DNA from: Nitrobacter vulgaris
GTDB lineage: Bacteria > Pseudomonadota > Alphaproteobacteria > Rhizobiales > Xanthobacteraceae
Reading direction: 5' to 3'
Assembly: GCF_031453995.1 (NCBI RefSeq)
Contig: NZ_JAVDPZ010000009.1
Span: 62,001 to 126,000 of the forward strand
DNA: 64,000 nt
A program made the translations under genes and the position numbers. Positions 1 to 8,610 of this stretch are shown in pieces (positions within the stretch are counted from its first letter, which is position 1; each line of letters starts with the position of its first letter). The notes beneath the pieces are model-generated. The model was not told the origin of the DNA. It was given only the letters and a program-made list of their open reading frames with translations, and made no database searches.

Positions 1-12
1 TGGTTCTGAGGC

Positions 13-1146
13 ATGACGGAGCCACCCGATCGACCGCTCCGCATTCTTCATGCCGTTCGCGCGCCGGTGGGCGGGATCATTCGGCATATTCTCGATGTCG
101 CAAACGGACAGGCCGATCGCGGACATCTCGTCGGCATCGTCGCCGACAGCCTCACCGGCGGCGAGCGCGCAGTTGCAGCTTTCGCAGAGATCGCCCCGCG
201 AATGAAACTCGGTATCCACCGTATTCCGATCCGCCGGAACCCGCATCCTAGCGACCTGTTTGCGTGGACGCAGTTCGCCGCGCTGGTGCGGAAGTTGAAG
301 CCGAATGTTCTCCACGGACACGGCGCCAAGGCCGGCGCCTTCGTGCGGCTTAAGGGCTCATCGAAAGGCACAATCCGCGTCTACACACCGCACGGCGGGT
401 CCCTGCACTTCCCATCGACGACAATGAAGGGAATGTTTTACAGCCGCCTCGAACGCGCGCTGATGAACCGCACCGACCTGTTTCTGTTCGAGAGCGCATT
501 CGCGCGGAATACCTATCAGCGGATCGTCGGCATCCCGGCCGGACTGGTGAAATGCGTCTTCAACGGCGTAACGTCCGGCGAATTTGATCCCGTTATGCTA
601 GCCGACGATGCGACCGATATTGTCTATGTCGGCGAGTTCAGACATATCAAGGGTGCGGACCTACTGATCGACGCGGTGGCGCGTTTGCGGGAAAGCGGTA
701 GACGCCTCACGCTCACGCTTGCAGGCGACGGCGAGGAAACAGGAGCGCTGAAAGCCCAGGTCGAGCGCCTCAATCTTGGGGAAACGGTCCGCTTCATTGG
801 ACACGTCAAGGCTCGCTACGGATTCTCGAAAGGCCGATTGCTGATCGTGCCGTCGCGCGGCGACTCCATGCCATACGTCGTGATCGAAGCAGCGGCAGCG
901 GGTATTCCCATGATCGCGGCGAACGTCGGCGGCATCCCGGAAATTTTCGACTCGTACACCGACGCACTATTCGCCCCCGGCGTCGTCACTGCCTTGGCGG
1001 ATGCCATAGAGGCCGCATTGAATGACCCTGCGGCCGCCGCCGCGCGCGCAACATCGTTGCGCGAGCGCATCCTCATGCATTTCTCACAGAATGCGATGGT
1101 CGAGGGCGTTATGGCAGGTTACCGTGAGACGTTTGCGAGACGTTAA
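13..1146 (+). CDS. GT4-family glycosyltransferase
   Basis: A 377-residue GT-B fold glycosyltransferase of the GT4 (RfaB/WcaL) type, expected to add a sugar to a lipid-linked exopolysaccharide or O-antigen precursor on the cytoplasmic face. The N-terminal Rossmann half opens with ILHAVRAPVGGIIRHILDVA (about residues 10-29), typical of acceptor-binding loops. The donor-binding half carries VPSRGDSMPYVVIEA and then GIPMIAANVGGIPEIF (about 278-312), which is the conserved carboxylate-containing nucleotide-sugar site. There is no signal peptide or membrane segment. The start is preceded by TCTGAGGC, a modest ribosome binding site. It is followed on the same strand by a sugar-phosphate transferase and a polymerase-like membrane protein, so it belongs to a polysaccharide cluster that extends left of the window. 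The sugar specificity cannot be read from sequence. Confidence 0.9.
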   Translation: MTEPPDRPLRILHAVRAPVGGIIRHILDVANGQADRGHLVGIVADSLTGGERAVAAFAEIAPRMKLGIHRIPIRRNPHPSDLFAWTQFAALVRKLKPNVLHGHGAKAGAFVRLKGSSKGTIRVYTPHGGSLHFPSTTMKGMFYSRLERALMNRTDLFLFESAFARNTYQRIVGIPAGLVKCVFNGVTSGEFDPVMLADDATDIVYVGEFRHIKGADLLIDAVARLRESGRRLTLTLAGDGEETGALKAQVERLNLGETVRFIGHVKARYGFSKGRLLIVPSRGDSMPYVVIEAAAAGIPMIAANVGGIPEIFDSYTDALFAPGVVTALADAIEAALNDPAAAAARATSLRERILMHFSQNAMVEGVMAGYRETFARR

Positions 1147-1254
1147 CCATTTCTGAAATGCCGGGAGTTGCGCGAAACCAAATCTTCCCGATTTAGTCCT
1201 TAAGTCGCTCTGAAAACGCTTGCTGCATGTGCGGCGTGATGTGGACTTGAGGAC

Positions 1255-2787
1255 ATGGACCTTTTCAACGCTCGCTCGAGGATCGATTCAGCAGCGAGCA
1301 GCGGCTTTGGAATACCTGTGGAGCGTCGGCGACGGCTGTCACCGGCGGCGCTTGCCGTCACCAATCAAAAGGTACGGCCGGCCTATTCACCCGTCATCAT
1401 CACCGGCATCGTTCGTGCCGCAGATTTCTTGCTGCTGAGCCTGATCGGCATCGCGCTTTACCTCGGATACGTAGCTCGCATCGACGGTTTTAGCTGGAGC
1501 TTCATCGCATCAATCCTCGCCATGTCCGCCACCGCAGTCGTGTGTTTCCAGGCTGCGGACATCTACGACATCCAGGTTTTTCGTAGCCAGTTGCGGCAGA
1601 TAACGCGGATGAGTTCATCCTGGGCGTTCGTTTTCCTGTTGTTCATTTGCGCATCGTTCTTCGTCAAGCTCGGCGATTCCGTCTCGCGGCTCTGGCTGGT
1701 CGCGTTTTTCCTTGCTGGTCTCGCCGGCCTCATTGCCGGGCGGCTTCTGCTGCGCACCATGATCCGCCGCTGGGCACGCGACGGCCGACTGGAACGCCGC
1801 ACCGTTATCATCGGCGCGGACATGAACGGAGAAAATCTGATCAACGCGTTGCGAGCGCAGGAAGACTCCGACATCGAGATTCTGGGCGTGTTCGATGACC
1901 GTAACGACTCGCGCGCGCTCGACACCTGTGCCGGTAGTCCCAAGCTCGGCAAGGTCGACGACGTGCTTGAATTCGCGCGGCGTACCCGGCTTGATCTCGT
2001 GCTGTTCGCGCTCCCGATCTCGGCGGAAACGCGGATCCTCGCGATGTTGAAGAAGCTGTGGGTGCTTCCGGTTGATATCAGATTATCAGCGCATACAAAC
2101 CAACTGCGCTTTCGCCCCCGCGCCTATTCCTTTCTCGGCGCGATTCCGATGCTTGACGTCTTCGAAGCCCCGATCACCGACTGGGATATGGTGATGAAAT
2201 GGCTGTTCGATAGGCTCATCGGTGGTTTCATTTTGCTACTCATCTCGCCAGTGATGGTGCTGGTCGCGCTCGCGATCAAGCTGGATAGTCCCGGCCCTGT
2301 GCTCTTTCGTCAGAAACGCTTCGGCTTCAACAACGAGAGAATCGAAGTCCTCAAATTCCGCTCGTTGTTTCACGATCAGGCCGATCCCATGGCTACGAAG
2401 GTCGTGACCAAGAACGACAGTCGCGTCACCCGGGTCGGACGATTCATCCGCAAAACCAGCCTGGACGAATTGCCGCAACTCTTCAACGTCGTCTTCAAGG
2501 GCAACCTCTCCCTTGTTGGACCACGTCCCCATGCCGTACAGGGCAAATTACAGACGCGGCTGTTCGATGAGGCCGTTGACGGCTATTTCGCACGTCACCG
2601 CGTGAAGCCGGGCATCACGGGATGGGCGCAGATCAATGGCTGGCGCGGCGAGATCGACAACGAGGAAAAGATCCAGAAGCGTGTCGAGTTTGACCTCTAT
2701 TACATCGAGAACTGGTCGGTGCTGCTCGATCTTTATATCCTGTTCAAGACGCCGCTGGCGCTGTTGAAATCCGAAAACGCTTATTGA
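1255..2787 (+). CDS. Undecaprenyl-phosphate sugar phosphotransferase (WcaJ/ExoY type)
   Basis: A 510-residue polyprenyl-phosphate phosphoglycosyltransferase that starts a polysaccharide repeat unit by moving a sugar-1-phosphate onto undecaprenyl phosphate. The architecture is the full WcaJ type: several membrane segments in residues 50-165, a central Rossmann-like domain (RRTVIIGADMNGENLINAL, about 181-199), a further membrane helix near 325, and a C-terminal bacterial sugar transferase domain. The latter has KTSLDELPQLFNVV (about 400), LSLVGPRPHA (about 418) and GITGWAQINGWRG (about 453), the family signatures. The ATG follows GAGGAC. It lies 108 bp after the glycosyltransferase and 33 bp before the next gene, consistent with one operon. 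Glucose is the commonest substrate in this family, but galactose is possible. Confidence 0.93.
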   Translation: MDLFNARSRIDSAASSGFGIPVERRRRLSPAALAVTNQKVRPAYSPVIITGIVRAADFLLLSLIGIALYLGYVARIDGFSWSFIASILAMSATAVVCFQAADIYDIQVFRSQLRQITRMSSSWAFVFLLFICASFFVKLGDSVSRLWLVAFFLAGLAGLIAGRLLLRTMIRRWARDGRLERRTVIIGADMNGENLINALRAQEDSDIEILGVFDDRNDSRALDTCAGSPKLGKVDDVLEFARRTRLDLVLFALPISAETRILAMLKKLWVLPVDIRLSAHTNQLRFRPRAYSFLGAIPMLDVFEAPITDWDMVMKWLFDRLIGGFILLLISPVMVLVALAIKLDSPGPVLFRQKRFGFNNERIEVLKFRSLFHDQADPMATKVVTKNDSRVTRVGRFIRKTSLDELPQLFNVVFKGNLSLVGPRPHAVQGKLQTRLFDEAVDGYFARHRVKPGITGWAQINGWRGEIDNEEKIQKRVEFDLYYIENWSVLLDLYILFKTPLALLKSENAY

Positions 2788-2820
2788 TCCGGCCTGGCAC
2801 GTTGAGTTTGCGAAAGTGTA

Positions 2821-4086
2821 ATGGCGTATCCTGCAGCAGTTGACAGTTGGCTCCGGTCATCGACGCAAGCGCCTGGCGTTGCCGCGCTCCAACGCGCGCT
2901 GTTGTGGGCAGTGGGAGCTGGCGGCGCGATCGTTTACATCGAACCCAGCCCCTACGAGTTTGCGACTCTGGCGGCAATGGTCGTGTTCTTCGCAACCGGC
3001 CTACGAATGCGGCTCGCCTTCGTTCCCCTGCTCATGCTGCTCTTTCTCATCAATATCGGCTACACGATCTGCGCCATACACCTGATGGACAAGACTCCGA
3101 TCGTGAATTGGATCATGACATCGTGGTACATGGCGGTGACGGTCATTTTCTTCGCGCTGGTTTTCTCGGAAGATACAGAGGCGCGGCTTGACCTGATGCG
3201 GCGTGGCCTGATCGTCGGCGCGGTTATTGCGTCGGTAGCTGGTGTCGCGGGCTATTTTCATCTGGTGCCAGGCGAACATGACGTGCTGACCCTTTATGGT
3301 CGCGCGCGAGGTACCTTTAAGGATCCGAACGTGCTGTCCGCGTTCCTGATCTTGCCAGCATTGTTCGTGCTGCAAAGCGTCGTCTCGGATCGGTTCGGAA
3401 AGGCTGCTCGCAGCGCGATTGCGCTCGGGATCATGAGTCTTGCGTTGCTGTTGGCCTTTTCACGCGCTGCCTGGGGCCAGTTCGTGCTCACGTCGGCTGT
3501 GATGCTGGTCCTGATGTTCCTGACCAGCCCATCAAGAAAACAGCGGTCGCGGCTGGTTGTGACCGCGGTGATCGCAGCCGCTGCGATTGCACTGCTGCTG
3601 GCAATTCTGCTGTCCCTCGATTCGGTCGAAAGCCTGTTCAAGCAACGTGCGAGTTTCGACCAGAGCTACGACGAGGGTCGTTTTGGCCGCTTCGGCCGGC
3701 ACATTCTGGGCTTCCAGATGGCGCTGGACCTACCGCTCGGAATCGGCCCGCTGCAGTTCACGCGGTTCTTTCCGGAAGACACTCACAACTCGTATCTGAA
3801 CGCTTTCATGTCGGGCGGGTGGATTTCCGGAATTTGCTATCCGGTGCTGATCTTCATCACCGTCATCCTGGGCTTTCGATATATTTTCGTGCGAGTTCCC
3901 TGGCAACGCACTTATCTTGCCGTCTTCACGGCATTTCTGGGAACTGTCGGCGAGAGCTTCGTGATCGACACCGATCATTGGCGCCATTTCTGGCTGATGC
4001 TCGGCATGATGTGGGGCATGTTCGCGGCAACCCACCAGTACATGGCCAGTGACCGGCAGCCTTCCCTTCGACAGGCGCTGCAATAA
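2821..4086 (+). CDS. O-antigen ligase / polymerase-like membrane protein
   Basis: A 421-residue integral membrane protein with about ten hydrophobic segments and a large periplasmic loop in the C-terminal half (about residues 265-330). The loop contains FPEDTHNSYLNAF (about 316-328); a histidine in this position is conserved in the Wzy/WaaL (O-antigen ligase) superfamily. Its likely job is polymerising or ligating polysaccharide units on the periplasmic side. It closes the three-gene polysaccharide group on this strand, 33 bp after the initiating transferase. Sequence alone does not separate polymerase from ligase; the gene context favours an exopolysaccharide polymerase. Confidence 0.8.
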   Translation: MAYPAAVDSWLRSSTQAPGVAALQRALLWAVGAGGAIVYIEPSPYEFATLAAMVVFFATGLRMRLAFVPLLMLLFLINIGYTICAIHLMDKTPIVNWIMTSWYMAVTVIFFALVFSEDTEARLDLMRRGLIVGAVIASVAGVAGYFHLVPGEHDVLTLYGRARGTFKDPNVLSAFLILPALFVLQSVVSDRFGKAARSAIALGIMSLALLLAFSRAAWGQFVLTSAVMLVLMFLTSPSRKQRSRLVVTAVIAAAAIALLLAILLSLDSVESLFKQRASFDQSYDEGRFGRFGRHILGFQMALDLPLGIGPLQFTRFFPEDTHNSYLNAFMSGGWISGICYPVLIFITVILGFRYIFVRVPWQRTYLAVFTAFLGTVGESFVIDTDHWRHFWLMLGMMWGMFAATHQYMASDRQPSLRQALQ

Positions 4087-4478
4087 GGCTCACCGGGGCC
4101 GTACGATCGGAAATCTCCGACACGGGTCTTGGGTTTTGCCGGCCGCTTCGCTCCCGTCCGGCCTAGCCACTACATAAAATGCGGTGTTATCCTTGGTCAG
4201 GTAACGTCACACTGGAGGTAATCGGCGCAAACGGAGCCTGCTTTCCTTGCCGCGCAGGCGGGTGTTGAGGACGCGCTGGTTTGAAAACCTGATTCAGACG
4301 CCACCGGAAACCCTGACGCGGTCATCTTGGTGTTGGTCGGAAAAGGCTGGGGTGTTCGCTTGCTGACTTAAACTGCTTCTATATGTTCGCGAGCAGGACT
4401 CTTTGCTGGTTTGCGGTTGGACGCTCTGCACTCACTGAATTTGTGGCTCGTAACTTCCCGAGCCTGGGCGATGTGAGG
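4087..4478. other. Intergenic region between convergent genes
   Basis: This 392-bp stretch lies between the ends of the polymerase-like gene (plus) and the oxidoreductase (minus). I see no supported gene, no strong terminator with a T-tract, and no known regulatory element. The long plus-strand open frame that starts at 4383 is antisense to the oxidoreductase and is rejected. Confidence 0.5.
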
Positions 4479-5660
4479 TTACGGCTCGATCGCGAACGTC
4501 AGCCCCGCGTGGTCGACGAGCCGTTTAATCAAGGCCTCCTTCATCGCAGCGCCCGGCGTCCAGAAGCCACCGGCGACGTCCGCTGCGTCGCTTCGCAGAC
4601 AGATTGCGCATTCCGCGATCATCTTGGAAGTCGATCCGTAGCCGGGATCGCGATCACCGGTCACGACCGCCTTCAATTGCCGCCCGTCGGAGCCGATGCC
4701 GAAGAAGAGAAGATCGAAATGGCCGTTCTCGCGCTCTTCCTTCGATGGTCCCTCGCCCGGTTTGGGGCCACCCTGCGCGCCGAGTTTGTTGTTGGCGGCG
4801 ATGATGGCTTTTGCGGTCGCCTCGCCGGTCTCCTTCGGCCCTGCGATCACCATTTCGTCATAGACGAAATCCCTGCCGTACGGGAACCCGAGCAGGAAAT
4901 TCGACCGATGCACATTGCGGGTGTTGATGTTGGCCATCACGAACGGCGCCACCCACACCCCCAGATCCTCATCGAACAACGGCTTGTTACCCGGCGGCTG
5001 CTTCGGCCCCTCAAACCCCGGCGTCAGCACGAAAGGATCGCGCAGTTTCGGCAACAGACTTGGATCGTTGGCAGCCGCGGCGAAGATCGCCTTCATGCTC
5101 GCGGCGGTGCCGCCGGAAAACGTGCCCTTCATCTTACGTACGCGGCCCTTGACGCGGGCGACGCTCGATCCGAACCTCTGCTTTGCAGCCTGCTGAAGAA
5201 AGAACACGCCGAGTTCGAACGGCAGCGAATCGTACCCGCAGGAGAACACGATCCGCGCACCGCTCCTGCGCGCCTCCGCCTCGTGCGCGTCGATCATCTG
5301 CCGCATCCAGATCGGCTCGCCGCAGAGGTCAAGATAGTCTGTGCCGCTCGCCGCGCAGGCGGCGACGAGACCGGAACCGTAGAGCTGATAAGGTCCGACC
5401 GTACTCAGCACCGAGGCCGTCCGGCCAGCCATGGTCCTGAGCGACGCGGGATTCTCGGCGTCCGCGGCGATCAGCGGGAGATCGCGGGGCGCGCCGATGG
5501 CTTCGCGTACCGACGCCAGCTTGTCGAGGTCGCGTCCCGCGATGGCCCACTTCAGATCGCCACCGCCATATTTGGCAGCAAGGTATTCCGCGACGAGCCG
5601 GCCGGTGAACCCGCTTGCGCCGTAGACAATGATATCGAACTCCGCTGACGACGATGTCAT
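4479..5660 (-). CDS. Saccharopine dehydrogenase-like NAD(P)-binding oxidoreductase
   Basis: A 393-residue protein of the saccharopine-dehydrogenase / trans-acting enoyl reductase superfamily. The N-terminus holds a Rossmann nucleotide-binding motif, DIIVYGASGFTGRLVAEYLA (residues 9-28), followed by AIAGRD. The middle contains SCGYDSLPFELGVFFLQ (about 140-156), a segment shared by the actinobacterial and proteobacterial enoyl-reductase-like members. It is probably a soluble NAD(P)H-dependent oxidoreductase; the substrate is unknown. True saccharopine dehydrogenase in lysine metabolism is less likely because the C-terminal half is of the enoyl-reductase-like type. It is monocistronic and ends facing the polysaccharide cluster. 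On its upstream side lies a palindromic repeat and then the left att site of island 1, so this gene marks the chromosomal flank. Confidence 0.8.
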   Translation of the reverse strand: MTSSSAEFDIIVYGASGFTGRLVAEYLAAKYGGGDLKWAIAGRDLDKLASVREAIGAPRDLPLIAADAENPASLRTMAGRTASVLSTVGPYQLYGSGLVAACAASGTDYLDLCGEPIWMRQMIDAHEAEARRSGARIVFSCGYDSLPFELGVFFLQQAAKQRFGSSVARVKGRVRKMKGTFSGGTAASMKAIFAAAANDPSLLPKLRDPFVLTPGFEGPKQPPGNKPLFDEDLGVWVAPFVMANINTRNVHRSNFLLGFPYGRDFVYDEMVIAGPKETGEATAKAIIAANNKLGAQGGPKPGEGPSKEERENGHFDLLFFGIGSDGRQLKAVVTGDRDPGYGSTSKMIAECAICLRSDAADVAGGFWTPGAAMKEALIKRLVDHAGLTFAIEP

Positions 5661-5687
5661 GGCCCTTCCCGAAAATGTCCTGCTTAA

Positions 5688-5734
5688 AGCATGATTCTGA
5701 AGGGTGAAAACCGGATTCGGCTAAGATCATGCTC
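5688..5734. repeat. Palindromic intergenic repeat (GCATGAT ... GATCATGC)
   Basis: A 47-bp element beginning AGCATGATTCTGAAGGG and ending AAGATCATGCTC. The ends are inverted copies of one another and the middle contains AAAACCGGATTCGG. Elements of this shape (GCATGAT-n-AACCGG-n-ATCATGC) are dispersed many times in Bradyrhizobium-group genomes; I recognise the pattern from family knowledge. The following 80 bp (CGCTTCGCGTGAAGAAAACGC near 5790) also resembles a dispersed segment of that group. It probably forms a hairpin in the leader of the oxidoreductase transcript. Confidence 0.6.
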
Positions 5735-5817
5735 GATATAGCGGTTCGAACGAAAGCCTGTCTTCAAGTGTAATCCGAGGACGATGCCGCTTCGCGTGAA
5801 GAAAACGCTATAAATGG

Positions 5818-5862
5818 TGGTCGGAGCGAGAGGATTTGAACCTCCGACCCCTAGTCTCCCAG
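5818..5862. repeat. att copy 1 (tRNA-Pro 3' fragment), left end of island 1
   Basis: Forty-five bases identical to the 3'-terminal part of the intact tRNA-Pro at 44525-44569, beginning TGGTCGGAGCGAGAGGATTT and ending GTCTCCCAG. It covers the CCA end, acceptor 3' strand, T arm, variable loop and part of the anticodon loop. After 5862 the sequence departs from the tRNA, so this is an att duplicate and not a tRNA gene. It lies 43 bp from the stop codon of the integrase gene. Confidence 0.92.
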
Positions 5863-5904
5863 GGCAGTGCGTTACATACATCATAGTGGAAATCCTTCAA
5901 GTAG

Positions 5905-7032
5905 TTACCCGACCTCGCAGACAGGTTTTCGGGACTTTCTTCGGGATTTTTGCATGGCATCGATCCCCGCCGAGACCTCGTCATCGACGACGTGAGCGTA
6001 CTTAGTGGTCGTTTTGATATCAGCGTGATTGAGAGCCTTTGACACCAGCTTGAGATTCCCAGTTTCCCGGAGCAGCTTCGTGGCAAAGTCGTGCCGGATA
6101 TCGTGGAAGCGGAAATTCTCGACCTTCGAGGCCGACCTAATTCGCTTCCACGCGGACTTGAGCCCGCTGTACGTCACCGGGTATCGCTGTCCCTTGACGA
6201 GCTTCTGCGCCTTCCGGGTTCGCTTCGCTATATAGGTGAAAACGAACTCGTCATGATGACCTTGCAGCGGCCACAAGATCGACCTGACTTCGTTAGTGAT
6301 GTGAGCAATAACGCGCCGATCGCCCTTTCCAGGCTTCGCGATGCGGCGCGTATCCCAATCGACCTCTGACCATCGCAGAAGACATTCGTTGAGGCGTAGC
6401 CCCGATGCCGCTGCAAACTCAAGAATTGGCCTATAGTCGTCCCGTGTGGCTTCGTCGATCTGCGCCTCCTCGGTCTTCTTCAACTCACGGACGCGCTCCT
6501 GAGGCTCCTTGAGCCAGTGCCGTTTCCAATTGGGCTCTCGATCGAACCGCACGCCCCACGCCTTGGCGCGAGTGAACAGCTTCTTCATGACTTCGGTGGT
6601 GCTACGGTTGACTGTGGCCGGCGCGATGAATGGTTGAGGCGGCGCGCCCTTCAAAGGATTCTTGCGATGGTCCTTCCGACGTTGACCCCGACGCCACGCA
6701 ATGAGATTGGCAACGTCGTTGTCCGTGATCTCAGAAAGCAACTTCGTCGGACCAAAGTACGCAACCAACCGCTCGATGTCGCGCCAGGTCGTGTTGGCGC
6801 CGACGTGATGCTGGCCGATTTCTATCCAATAGCGGCCCGCCACGTCATCGAGCTTGAGAGATACGTTCCCCGAAGCATCCTGAACGGATCGCTTTGGCTT
6901 CTCCCGCTCTGTCCGCTCTACGCCTTCGGCTTCGCGTCGGTTCGCTGTCTCCGTAGAGCCGTGAAACCGATGACCTTTGAATTGGAAATCGAAGTGGTAG
7001 AACGGTGAACCTTTCGGACGATAAACTGACAT
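5905..7032 (-). CDS. Tyrosine-type site-specific integrase of island 1
   Basis: A 375-residue phage/island integrase that catalyses recombination between the tRNA-Pro att site and the island. The C-terminal catalytic domain shows arginine 213 in ASGLRLNECLLRW, the HDIRH box (His310, Arg313), a second histidine in LNHADIKTT (His336) and the nucleophile Tyr345 in TTKYAHV. The N-terminal 60 residues contain a strand-rich arm-binding-like segment (FYHFDFQFKGHRFHGST), followed by a core-binding SAM-like domain. Its 5' end overlaps the upstream excisionase-like gene by about 115 bp, so the two are translationally linked. The 3' end of the gene contains two of the putative arm sites (5928-5948), a compact arrangement common in integrase genes beside attL/attR. 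All catalytic residues are present, so it looks functional. Confidence 0.93.
   Translation of the reverse strand: MSVYRPKGSPFYHFDFQFKGHRFHGSTETANRREAEGVERTEREKPKRSVQDASGNVSLKLDDVAGRYWIEIGQHHVGANTTWRDIERLVAYFGPTKLLSEITDNDVANLIAWRRGQRRKDHRKNPLKGAPPQPFIAPATVNRSTTEVMKKLFTRAKAWGVRFDREPNWKRHWLKEPQERVRELKKTEEAQIDEATRDDYRPILEFAAASGLRLNECLLRWSEVDWDTRRIAKPGKGDRRVIAHITNEVRSILWPLQGHHDEFVFTYIAKRTRKAQKLVKGQRYPVTYSGLKSAWKRIRSASKVENFRFHDIRHDFATKLLRETGNLKLVSKALNHADIKTTTKYAHVVDDEVSAGIDAMQKSRRKSRKPVCEVG
5928..5948. other. Putative integrase arm-type sites, left end of island 1
   Basis: Two nearly identical boxes, TTCGGGACT (5928-5936) and TTCGGGATT (5940-5948), 12 bp apart. A matching pair in the same orientation lies near the other end of the island (23646-23665). 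Presence at both ends, pairing and helical-turn spacing suggest arm sites for the island 1 integrase. Inference from pattern only. Confidence 0.5.
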
Positions 7033-7241
7033 GGCGTTTCCCGCTGTGCTCGGCGCTCCACGAACTCTTGAAGGTCTCCTTCGGTAAACATCATGCGGCG
7101 GTTTTTCTTGCCGCGGCCTACATTGATGTAGCGCAGGTCCCCGTCATCAACGTAACCCTTCACTGTCTTTATCGACACGCCAAGCCAACTTGCGGCGTTA
7201 GCAAGCGGCATTAGAGGCGACGTAGCGACTCCGCAGGACAT
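6918..7241 (-). CDS. Excisionase-like helix-turn-helix protein
   Basis: A 107-residue protein with a winged-helix / HTH_17-type fold at its N-terminus: PLANAASWLGVSIKTVKGYV (about residues 11-30), then LRYINVGRGKKNRRMMFTEGDLQEFVERR (about 36-64), the wing and recognition pattern of excisionase/AlpA-like proteins. It probably controls integrase directionality or expression. The start codon shares one base with the stop of the upstream 177-residue gene (TGATG), and the 3' end overlaps the integrase gene by about 115 bp, indicating translational coupling. The C-terminal 40 residues lie wholly in the overlap and may be constrained mainly by the integrase frame. Confidence 0.72.
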   Translation of the reverse strand: MSCGVATSPLMPLANAASWLGVSIKTVKGYVDDGDLRYINVGRGKKNRRMMFTEGDLQEFVERRAQRETPCQFIVRKVHRSTTSISNSKVIGFTALRRQRTDAKPKA

Positions 7242-7774
7242 CAGGCCACCACCCCGAGGCTCTTGACCTCATCCATGCTCAGCGACGGCATCAGTTGATC
7301 TATCGAGGGCATGGTCTCGAGGAAGAGCTTCGCCGCTTGCGACTCAAGGCATTGGGAGAGAATCCCCGTCTGAGCGTCTAAACTCAGGATCTCGATTTGA
7401 GAGAGTGCAGCCTTTTCCACGGCAGCAATTTTTGACACCGCGGCCTTGCGAAATTCAGTTCGTCGCTCTTTCACAGAGTTCTGGCCGCGTCCATACCAGT
7501 GCAAGTTGAGGTCGGGCGCAAATTCATTTGGAATACCTAGCTCCAGACACCTTGCAGCAATGAGTATCTGCGCATCCTTGACCGCTTGCGCAGCGATTTT
7601 TCGAGCCTCCGACCACACTTTGTCATCGTCGTAATGATAGATCTTGGCGGACAGGGCATCGAATTCCGCGATCATCTCTGCGGAGCGCTCCTTTGCTTTC
7701 GCCCTCATCACTCGCTCGCGCTTCTTCACGATTTGAAGAAGATCGGCGCGCTCGGATTTGGTCATGTTTGACAT
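7241..7774 (-). CDS. Conserved island protein of unknown function
   Basis: A 177-residue soluble protein that I do not recognise. The N-terminal third is rich in Lys, Arg and Glu (ERADLLQIVKKRERVMRAKA) and is predicted to be a long helix; a second helical block, AVSKIAAVEKAALSQIEILS, lies around residues 121-140. There is no signal peptide, membrane segment or cysteine cluster. It is coupled on both sides by one-base TGATG overlaps, to the AlpA-like gene upstream and to the excisionase-like gene downstream, so it belongs to the integration control operon. A structural or regulatory role in excision or immunity is possible but not shown. Confidence 0.65.
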   Translation of the reverse strand: MSNMTKSERADLLQIVKKRERVMRAKAKERSAEMIAEFDALSAKIYHYDDDKVWSEARKIAAQAVKDAQILIAARCLELGIPNEFAPDLNLHWYGRGQNSVKERRTEFRKAAVSKIAAVEKAALSQIEILSLDAQTGILSQCLESQAAKLFLETMPSIDQLMPSLSMDEVKSLGVVA

Positions 7775-7992
7775 CAGCCGGCCTCGATCTGATTGCCATG
7801 GCGCTTCGCCCAGCCCTCAGGGTCCGACGCCCAAGCTTCGATATCGGCGCGGCGCCACGCGATGCGACGGGGCGCGATGCGTACGCGCTTTGGGAACAGC
7901 CCGCGGCGCTCCATGCGTTTGCGCGTCATGTCGCAGAGGCGCGTAATAGCGTCGATTTCTTCGTGAAAAATAAAAGGCGAATTGCCTGGCAT
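7774..7992 (-). CDS. AlpA-like phage regulatory protein
   Basis: A 72-residue DNA-binding protein. DAITRLCDMTRKRMERRGLF followed by PKRVRIAPRRIAWRRADIEA is the AlpA / HTH_17 pattern: helix-turn-helix, then a basic wing ending in R-x-A-W-R-x-x-D-I-E-A-W. AlpA-family proteins activate excision genes of cryptic prophages. I chose the ATG at 7992 because it is preceded by GAGAGG at good spacing; an in-frame start 60 bp upstream adds an unrelated hydrophobic stretch and has no better ribosome binding site. It couples to the next gene by a TGATG overlap. Confidence 0.75.
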   Translation of the reverse strand: MPGNSPFIFHEEIDAITRLCDMTRKRMERRGLFPKRVRIAPRRIAWRRADIEAWASDPEGWAKRHGNQIEAG

Positions 7993-8263
7993 GAATAGAC
8001 CTCTCAGCAAAAGAATAATGATCTTTTGCGTTTTCAGAGGATCAACAGGCAAGAAATATGTCTGCTAAAGTTCGTTGGGATGGTCAAGAGCGTATGTGAG
8101 TTTGGAGCAGTCTTTTCCTGATAAAAAGCACCCGAAGCGTTTCCCCTTCGTTCAGTTCGGGCTCGGCACGCCGTTATCAGACGCGCAGGTTTTCCGCTGC
8201 TTCCCTCCGCGGTTCGCCACGACATCGCATCTCTCCATGGTGCCCAGGCCAGTACGATGCCCG

Positions 8264-8458
8264 TCACCACAGCCGCACCTTGATTTCGTCCGCAAGCGGT
8301 TCGTCGTCCGCGGCGGCAGGCTCAGTCGATTCCGGGGACAAGCGGATGCAAATGGTGCCGTCCGGCTTGATTTCAACATTACCGGCGCCAGTTTGCTGCG
8401 CGGCTCGGATCGCCCGCGCCACGTCGGCCTGGGTAAAGCGAGCAGGGGTCCGGCTCAT
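8264..8458 (-). CDS. Small phage-type hypothetical protein
   Basis: A 64-residue protein beginning MSRTPARFTQADVARAIRAA, then GNVEIKPDGTICIRLSP. The 'FTQADVARAIRAA...IKPDGTI' pattern recurs in small proteins of rhizobial prophages and islands (family recollection). It looks like a short helical N-terminus followed by two beta strands and an acidic tail. The function is unknown. It lies upstream of the AlpA-like gene on the same strand, separated by 270 bp. Confidence 0.6.
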   Translation of the reverse strand: MSRTPARFTQADVARAIRAAQQTGAGNVEIKPDGTICIRLSPESTEPAAADDEPLADEIKVRLW

Positions 8459-8567
8459 TGGGAACCCGATGCGAAGTTTGGCGTTTGACCGACGGCGTTT
8501 TTTCGACGCATTCGCAATCTCCAGTTATGGGAAACGCTGATCACAGACCACGTCCTGTCCCGATGCA

Positions 8568-8594
8568 AGAAAAACCCGCCGGCGGACCGGCGGG
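8568..8594 (-). terminator. Rho-independent terminator
   Basis: Read on the minus strand, CCCGCCGG-TCCG-CCGGCGGG followed by TTTTTCTT: an 8-bp perfect stem, a four-base loop and a U-tract. It lies 16 bp beyond the stop codon of the 96-residue minus-strand gene at 8611 and so ends that two-gene unit. Confidence 0.88.
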
Positions 8595-8610
8595 CCAGTT
8601 GGTCAGCGGC

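Noticed and set aside
4383..5648. Long plus-strand open frame (421 codons)
   Set aside because: It is exactly antisense to the oxidoreductase gene, which has clear Rossmann motifs; the plus frame is arginine-rich and has no family character.
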